DNA of 64,000 bases from Panulirus ornatus (taxonomy: Eukaryota; Arthropoda; Malacostraca; Decapoda; Palinuridae), in the NCBI RefSeq assembly GCF_036320965.1, contig NC_092261.1, positions 19,240,544-19,304,543 of the forward strand, given 5' to 3'. This document shows, piece by piece, positions 56,791 to 64,000 of this stretch (positions within the stretch are counted from its first letter, which is position 1; the number at the start of each line of letters is the position of its first letter). The notes beneath the pieces were generated by a model. That model had not been told where the DNA came from and did not search any database. It worked only from the letters and a program-made list of their open reading frames with translations. The translations under genes and the position numbers were made by a program.

Positions 56791-57758
56791 CATTTAAATT
56801 CATATATATATAGTATTCATTTAAACTGAGGAAAGAGAAGCTGGATATAAAGCAAATGAGTAGACCAGATTTTCTTATCTATGGCAATGGCATATCAGCT
56901 TACTCACTGTTAATGAACTTCGTATGTTACATAGTTACTTGAAATAGGATGGTTCGATGGGACTTCTGTTTTCATTTAAAAGTTGTCTCGTGTTCAATGT
57001 GTGACTGTTGCCCGGCAACACCTTTCCCGCCGTTATTGTCATTAATGTGTGATTTACATACTAAAGTAAAGCGAAGGGACTCATGAATTTAAGCATAACT
57101 CCAATCATAACATCAAGATCAAACTGCTAGCCTGCTGCACTCCCGGCGCTGGAGACAAACGTAGCCTTTAATCTCTCCGTCTAGCCGCCTAACTGTACCA
57201 TCCCTCCACTCCTGCTCAACCCATTTTGATCCTCGATGACACACATTAAACCTGGCCCATCATGAACTCCCGGTGTAGCTTCCATCTTTGTTTATATAAC
57301 AATTTAGTGGCGTTCTAACCCCGACGTAACAGCAATTCCATCTCAAATAGCCAGAGTTCACCTCCAGGCGCTTCTTTCCCTGTTCATCAAGTAGGTTGTT
57401 GTCGATAATCGGGCAGCTTCACATTATTTATTGATGCTCCTACAAATCATTGTCACTTTTATGGGTTTTTATGCAAAGGGCGAAAAAAAGAGGTTACCCA
57501 CAATTTGCAGCGTTTCCGTCCTGAGGGTCATGACAAAGGGTGAATGAAGGTGCAACTGGGAGTTTTTGCGGAGCCGACCTGGGATAATGACGGCGCCAGG
57601 ATCAAGGTACCCGCCTCCCGCCTCTCTCCTCCCGCCACTCCGGCAGCAATACCATCATCATGTACCTTACTACTTAATTCTTTTTGTGTCACTTCATTTC
57701 AATCATTTTCGCATCTGTCGTGATTATATGATTATATAACTGTTCTTGTATGCATTAC
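56787..57758. other. Non-repetitive spacer, copy B
   Basis: Same as 48298-49265 with roughly half a dozen to ten differences, for example CGGGCAGC here against CGTTCAGC, and a shorter A-run near 57485. No gene was recognised. Confidence 0.6.
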
Positions 57759-57765
57759 ATATATA

Positions 57766-59079
57766 TATATTTTTTTTTCTTTTTTTTTTTTGCCGCTGTC
57801 TCCCGCGTTTGCGAGGTAGCGCAAGGAAATAGACGAAAGAAATGGCCCAACCCACCCCCATACACATGTATATACATACGTCCACACACGCAAATATACA
57901 ATACCTACACAGCTTTCCATGGTTTACCCCAGACGCTTCACATGCCTTGATTCAATCCACTGACAGCACGTCAACCCCGGTACACCACATCGATCCAATT
58001 CACTCTATTCCTTGCCCTCCTTTCACCCTCCTGCATGTTCAGGCCCCGATCACTCAAAATCGTTTTCACTCCATCTTTCCACCTCCAACTTGGTCTCCCA
58101 CTTCTCCTCGTTCCCTCCACCTCCGGCACATATATCCTCTTGGTCAATCTTTCCTCACTCATTCTCTCCATGTGCCCAAACCATTTGAAAACACCCTCTT
58201 CTGCTCTCTCAACCACGCTCTTTTCATTTCCACACATCTCTCTTACCCTTGCATTACTTACTCGATCAAACCACCTCACACTACACATTGTCCACAAACA
58301 TCTCATTTCCAGCACATCCACGCTCCTGCGCACAACTCTATCCATAGCCCACGCCTCGCAACCATACAACATTGTTGGAACCACTATTCCTTCAAACATA
58401 CCCATTTTTGCTTTCCGAGATAATGTTCTCGACTTCCAAACATTCTTCAAGGCTCCCAGGATTTTCGCCCCCTCCCCCACCCTATGATTCACCTCCGCTT
58501 CCATGGTTCTATCCGCTGCCAGATCCACTCCCAGATATCTAAAACACTATACTTCCTCAAGTTTTTCTCCATTCAAACTTACCTCCCAGTTGACTTGACC
58601 CTCAACCCTACTGTACCTAATAACCTTGATCTTATTCACATTTACTCTTAACTTTCTTCTTTCACACACTTTACCAAACTCAGTCACCAGCTTCTGCAGT
58701 TTCTCACATGAATCAGCCACCAGCGTTGTATCATCGGCGAACAACAACTGACTCACTTCCCAAGCTCTCTCATCCACAACAGACTTCATACTTGCCCCTC
58801 TTTCCAAAACTCTTGCATTTACCTCCCTAACAACCCCATCCAAAAACAAATTAAACAACCATGGAGACATCACACACCCCTGCCGCAAACCTACATTCAC
58901 TGAGAACCAATCTCTTTCCTCTCTTAATACACGTACACATGCCTTACATCCTCGATAAAAACTTTTCACTGCTTCTAACAACCTGCTTCCCACACCATAT
59001 ATTCTTAATACCTTCCACAGAGCATCTCTATCAACTCTATCATATGCCTTCTCCAGATCCATAAATGCTACATACAAAT
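57766..59079 (-). mobile_element. RTE-like LINE, copy B (R13')
   Basis: Matches R13 but lacks one of its stops, so the segment 59077-58547 (motifs A, B and C) is one frame. At 59079, in the motif A region, it breaks into a SINE fragment. Confidence 0.88.
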
Positions 59080-59246
59080 ATGGGAGCGGGTGGCTGGAAA
59101 TCCTCCCCTCTCATTTTTTTTAATTTTCCAAAATAAAAAACAGAGAAGGGGGCCAGGTGAGGATATTTCCTCAAAGGCCCAGTCCTCTATTCTTAACGCT
59201 ACCTCGCTAATGCGGGAAATGGCGAATAGTATGAAGGAAAAGGAAA
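59080..59246 (+). mobile_element. SINE-like element, 5'-truncated (S7)
   Basis: Starts in the middle (GGGAGCGGGTGGCTGG) and keeps the GGAGGATATT-like middle, the stem-loop CTCGC-TAAT-GCGGG (59202-59215) and an A-rich end going into (AT)n. Confidence 0.72.
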
Positions 59247-60072
<826 letters not shown>

Positions 60073-60135
<63 letters not shown>

Positions 60136-60175
60136 ACGTTGAAATGTATAGGTATGTATATGCGCGTGTGTGGAC

Positions 60176-60235
<60 letters not shown>
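60073..60235. repeat. (AT)n tracts with an enclosed piece of LINE 3' UTR
   Basis: AT at 60073-60130 and 60181-60234. The 50 bp between them (GAAATGTATAGGTATGTATA, then GCGTGTGTGGACG) is the variable GT-rich part of the LINE 3' UTR. Confidence 0.8.
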
Positions 60236-60236
<1 letters not shown>

Positions 60237-60237
<1 letters not shown>

Positions 60238-61272
60238 CCAAGATGTGAAAAAAGGAGAGATAGGTAGTATGTTTGAGGAAAGGAACCTGGATGTTTTGGC
60301 TCTGAGTAAAACGAAGCTCAAGGGTAAAGGGGAAGAGTGGTTTGGGAATGTCTGGGGAGTAAAGTCAGGGGTTAGTGAGAGGACAAGAGCAAGGGAAGGA
60401 GTAGCAATACTCCTGAAACAGGAGTTGTGGGAGTATGTGATAGAATGTAAGAAAGTAAATTCTCGATTAATATGGGTAAAACTGAAAGTTGATGGAGAGA
60501 GGTGGGTGATTATTGGTGCATATGCACCCGGGCATGAGAAGAAAGATCATGAGAGGCAAGTGTTTTGGGAGCAGCTAAATGAGTGTGTTAGTGGTTTTGA
60601 TGCACGAGACCGGGTTATAGTGATGGGTGATTTGAATGCAAAGGTGAGTAATGTGGCAGTTGAGGGAATAATTGGTATACATGGGGCGTTCAGTGTTGTA
60701 AATGGAAATGGTGAAGAGCTTGTAGATTTATGTGCTGAAAAAGGACTGATGATTGGGAATACCTGGTTTAAAAAGCGAGATATACATAAGTATACTTATG
60801 TAAGTAGGAGAGATGGCCAGAGAGCGTTATTGGATTACGTGTTAATTGACAGGCGTGCGAAAGAGAGACTTTTGGATGTTAATGTGCTGAGAGGTGCAAC
60901 TGGAGGGATGTCTGATCATTATCTTGTGGAGGCTAAGGTGAAGATTTGTATGGGTTTTCAGAAAAGAAGAGTGAATGTTGGGGTGAAGAGGGTGGTGAGA
61001 GTAAGTGAGCTTGGGAAGGAGACCTGTGTGAGGACGTACCAGGAGAGACTGAGTACAGAATGGAAAAAGGTGAGAACAATGGAAGTAAGGGGAGTGGGGG
61101 AGGAATGGGATGTATTTAGGGAATCAGTGATGGATTGCGCAAAAGATGGTTGTGGCATGAGAAGAGTGGGAGGTGGGTTGATTAGAAAGGGTAGTGAGTG
61201 GTGGGATGAAGAAGTAAGAGTATTAGTGAAAGAGAAGAGAGAGGCATTTGGACGATTTTTGCAGGAAAAAAA
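60237..61272 (+). pseudogene. APE endonuclease domain of RTE-like LINE (R12)
   Basis: About 345 codons. From the (AT)n edge: [28 protein letters not shown] (the usual ET of the active-site Glu motif reads KT), [34 protein letters not shown] (Asp and Asn of the active site), DYVLIDRRAKERL and GGMSDHYLVEAKVK (Asp-His of the active site). This order is the AP endonuclease-like domain that nicks target DNA during retrotransposition. The Glu to Lys change would hit a metal-binding residue, so activity is doubtful. A real start codon upstream of the tract is not seen. Confidence 0.85.
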
Positions 61273-62925
61273 GAAATTGAGTGGGAGACGTATAAAAGAA
61301 AGAGACAGGAGGTCAAGAGAAAGGTGCAAGAGGTGAAAAAAAGGGCAAATGAGAGTTGGGGTGAGAGAGTATCATTAAATTTTAGGGAGAATAAAAAGAT
61401 GTTCTGGAAGGAGGTAAATAAAATGCGTAAGACAAGGGAGCAAATGGGAACTTCAGTGAAGGGCGCAAATGGGGAGGTGATAACAAGTAGTGGTGATGTG
61501 AGAAGGAGATGGAGTGAGTATTTTGAAGGTTTGTTGAATGTGTTTGATGATAGAGTGGCAGATATAGGGTGTTTTGGTCGAGGTGGTGTGGAAAGTGCGA
61601 GGGTTAGGGAAAATGATTTGGTAAACAGAGAAGAGGTAGTAAAAGCTTTGCGGAAGATAAAAGCCGGCAAGGCAGCAGGTTTGGGTGGTATTGCAGTGGA
61701 ATTTATTAAAAAAGGAGGTGACTGTATTGTTGACTGGTTGGTAAGGTTATTTAATGTATGTATGACTCATGGTGAGGTGCCTGAGGATTGGCGGAATGCG
61801 TGCATAGTGCCATTGTACAAAGGCAAAGGGGATAAGAGTGAGTGCTCAAATTACAGAGGTATAAGTATGTTGAGTATTCCTGGCAAATTATATGGGAGGG
61901 TATTGATTGAGAGGGTGAAGGCATGTACAGAGCATCAGATTGGGGAAGAGCAGTGTGGTTTCAGAAGTGGTAGAGGATGTGTGGATCAGGTGTTTGCTTT
62001 GAAGAATGTATGTGAGAAATACTTAGAAAAGCAAATGGATTTGTATGTAGCATTTATGGATCTGGAGAAGGCATATGATAGAGTTGATAGAGATGCTCTG
62101 TGGAAGGTATTAAGAATATATGGTGTGGGAGGAAAGTTGTTAGAAGCAGTGAAAAGTTTTTATCGAGGATGTAAGGCATGTGTACGTGTATTAAGAGAGG
62201 AAAGTGATTGGTTCTCAGTGAATATAGGTTTGCGGCAGGGGTGTGTGATGTCTCCATGGTTGTTTAATTTGTTTATGGGTGGGGTTGTTAGGGAGGTGAA
62301 TGCAAGAGTTTTGGAAAGAGGGGCAAGTATGAAGTCTGTTGGGGATGAGAGAGCTTGGGAAGTGAGTCAGTTGTTGTTCGCTGATGATACAGCGCTGGTG
62401 GCTGATTTATGTGAGAAACTGCAGAAGCTGGTGACTGAGTTTGGTAAAGTGTGTGAAAGAAGAAAGTTAAGAGTAAATGTGAATAAGAGCAAGGTTATTA
62501 GGTACAGTAGGGTTGAGGGTCAATTCAATTGGGAGGTGAGTTTGAATGGAGAAAAACTGGAGGAAGTGAAGTGTTTTAGATATCTGGGAGTGGATCTGGC
62601 AGCGGATGGAACCATGGAAGCGGAAGTGGATCATAGGGTGGGGGAGGGGGCGAAAATTCTGGGAGCCTTGAAGAATGTGTGGAAGTCGAGAACATTATCT
62701 CGGAAAGCAAAAATGGGTATCTTTGAAGGAATAGTGGTTCCAACAATGTTGTATGGTTGCGAGGCGTGGACTATGGATAGAGTTGTGCGCAGGAGGATGG
62801 ATGTGCTGGAAATGAGATGTTTGAGGACAATGTGTGGTGTGAGGTGGTTTGATCGAGTAAGTAACGTAAGGGTAAGAGAGATGTGTGGAAATAAAAAGAG
62901 CGTGGTTGAGAGAGCAAAAGAAAAA
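61273..62925 (+). pseudogene. Reverse transcriptase domain of RTE-like LINE (R12)
   Basis: Continuation of the protein in the +1 frame after the indel. A Lys/Glu-rich spacer (VQEVKKRANESWGER) is followed by RT motifs: KAAGLGGIAVEF (Asp lost), SNYRGISMLSIPGK, FMDLEKAYDRVDRDALW (motif A), RQGCVMSPWLFNLFMGG (motif B, D to G) and LLFADDTALVAD (motif C). The frame stays open to the break, so only the last ~60 residues are lost. With the upstream frameshift it cannot be made as one protein. Confidence 0.87.
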
Positions 62926-62951
62926 AAAATATATATATATATATATATTAT
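62926..62951. repeat. Short A-run and (AT)n joining two LINEs
   Basis: AAAAAAAA and a short AT tract separate R12 and R14; both LINEs are in plus orientation. Confidence 0.9.
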
Positions 62952-64000
62952 GCTTGTGGCATGAGAAGAGTGGGAGGTGGGCTGTTTAGAAAGGGTAGTG
63001 AGTGGTGGCATGAAGAAGTAAGAGTATTAGTGAAAGAGAAGAGAGAGGCATTTGGACGATTTTTGCAGGGAAAAAATGCAATTGTGTGGGAGAAGTATAA
63101 AAGAAAGAGACAGGAGGTCAAGAGAAAGGTGCAAGAGGTGAAAAAAAGGGCAAATGAGAGTTGGGGTGAGAGACTATCAGTAAATTTTAGGGAGAATAAA
63201 AAGATGTTCTGGAAGGAGGTAAATAGGGTGCGTAAGACAAGGGAGCAAATGGGAACTTCAGTGAAGAGCGTAAATGGGGAGGTGATAACAAGTAGTGGTG
63301 ATGTGAGAAGGAGATGGAATGAGTATTTTGAAGGTTTGTTGAATGTGTCTGATGACAGAGTGGCAGATATAGGGTGTTTGGGTCGAGGTGGTGTGCAAAG
63401 TGAGAGGGTTAGGGAAAATGATTTGGTAAACAGAGAAGAGGTAGTAAAAGCTTTGCGGAAGATGAAAGCCGGCAAGGCAGCAGGTTTGGATGGTATTGCA
63501 GTGGAATTTATTAAAAAAGGGGGTGACTGTATTGTTGACTGGTTGGTAAGGTTATTTAATGTATGTACGACTCATGGTGAGGTGCCTGAGGATTGGCGGA
63601 ATGCGTGCATAGTGCCATTGTACAAAGGCAAAGGGGATAAGAGTGAGTGCTCAAATTACAGAGGTATAAGTTTGTTGAGTATTCCTGGTAAATTATATGG
63701 GAGGGTATTGATTGAGAGGGTGAAGGCAGGTACAGAGCATCAGATTGGGGAAGAGCAGTGTGGTTTCAGAAGTGGTAGAGGATGTGTGGATCAGGTGTTT
63801 GCTTTGAAGAATGATGTGAGAAATACTTAGAAAAGCAAATGGATTTGTATGTAGCATTTATGGATCTGGAGAAGGCATATGATAGAGTTGATAGAGATGC
63901 TCTGTGGAAGGTATTAAGAATATATGGTGTGGGAGGCAAGTTGTTAGAAGCAGTGAAAAGTTTTTATCGAGGATGTAAGGCATGTGTACGTGTAGGAAGA
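62952..64000 (+). mobile_element. RTE-like LINE, continues beyond the window (R14)
   Basis: 5'-truncated in the spacer before the RT (CGMRRVGGG). Near-identical to R3 in this part. It runs past the right edge of the window at the region between motif A and motif B. Confidence 0.9.
62961..63830 (+). pseudogene. RT N-terminal half of RTE-like LINE (R14)
   Basis: 289 codons: spacer with KRKRQEVKRKVQEVKKRAN, then [45 protein letters not shown] and CGFRSGRGCVDQVFALKN. A small deletion near 63813 (GAATGATGTGAG instead of GAATGTATGTGAG) shifts the frame and gives a stop at 63830. Motif A (FMDLEKAYDRV) continues in another frame to the window end. Confidence 0.85.

Larger units (their letters stand above)
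60236..62925 (+). mobile_element. RTE-like LINE, most complete copy: APE plus RT (R12)
   Basis: Runs from near the start of the APE domain at an (AT)n tract to 62925, where the coding region is cut (SVVERAKEK) by another short (AT)n. A one-base loss near 61267-61275 (GGAAAAAAATGC in R3, GAAAAAAAGAAATT-like here) shifts the frame between the domains. The conserved LDG at about 61684 reads LGG. Short on both ends and frameshifted once, it is the best template here for the protein organisation. The 3' UTR is missing. Confidence 0.92.

Overview
This is a repeat-dominated stretch of an animal nuclear genome. No host protein-coding gene, rRNA or CRISPR array could be supported. The mixture of Penelope-like elements (PLEs), APE-type LINEs resembling the RTE clade, one Jockey-group LINE, short SINE-like elements and very long (AT)n and (CT)n microsatellites points to an arthropod. 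A decapod crustacean, possibly a spiny lobster, is my best guess. That guess rests on general familiarity with such repeats and was not checked by any search.

Layout. 1-11.6 kb: a degenerate 15-bp minisatellite, a tRNA-derived SINE palindrome and a rearranged RTE-like LINE occur twice, 8,018 bp apart. Between the copies lie a 21-bp minisatellite, an inverted PLE and a 41-bp minisatellite. 11.6-23.7 kb: the longest PLE, followed by four RTE-like copies in both orientations (one with a 704-codon uninterrupted RT frame), separated by (AT)n tracts. 23.7-34 kb: a quieter island with (CT)n tracts, GA-rich and trinucleotide repeats, a second 21-bp array, two tRNA-like sequences, a decayed Jockey-group LINE and a 24-bp degenerate array. 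34-50.6 kb: PLE fragments, RTE-like copies (several with inverted 5' parts), paired SINEs and a non-repetitive spacer. 50.6-54.8 kb: sequence that looks like uncorrected long-read data. 54.8-59.1 kb: a second copy of 46.2-50.6 kb. 59.1-64 kb: a SINE pair, a PLE tail, the most complete RTE-like element (APE plus RT) and another RTE-like copy running off the window.

How the parts relate. The RTE-like LINE is the only family here with long intact frames and is the likely source of trans-acting reverse transcriptase. Its 3' UTR and the SINE-like element share a small stem-loop, CTCGC-N4-6-GCGGG, next to an A-rich end, which suggests the SINE borrows this LINE's machinery. Nearly all 3' ends of PLE, RTE-like and SINE copies run directly into (AT)n tracts, often tail to tail from both sides, so (AT)n behaves as a common landing site or recombination junction. 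Several junctions, especially around 50.6-54.8 kb, may instead be assembly products.
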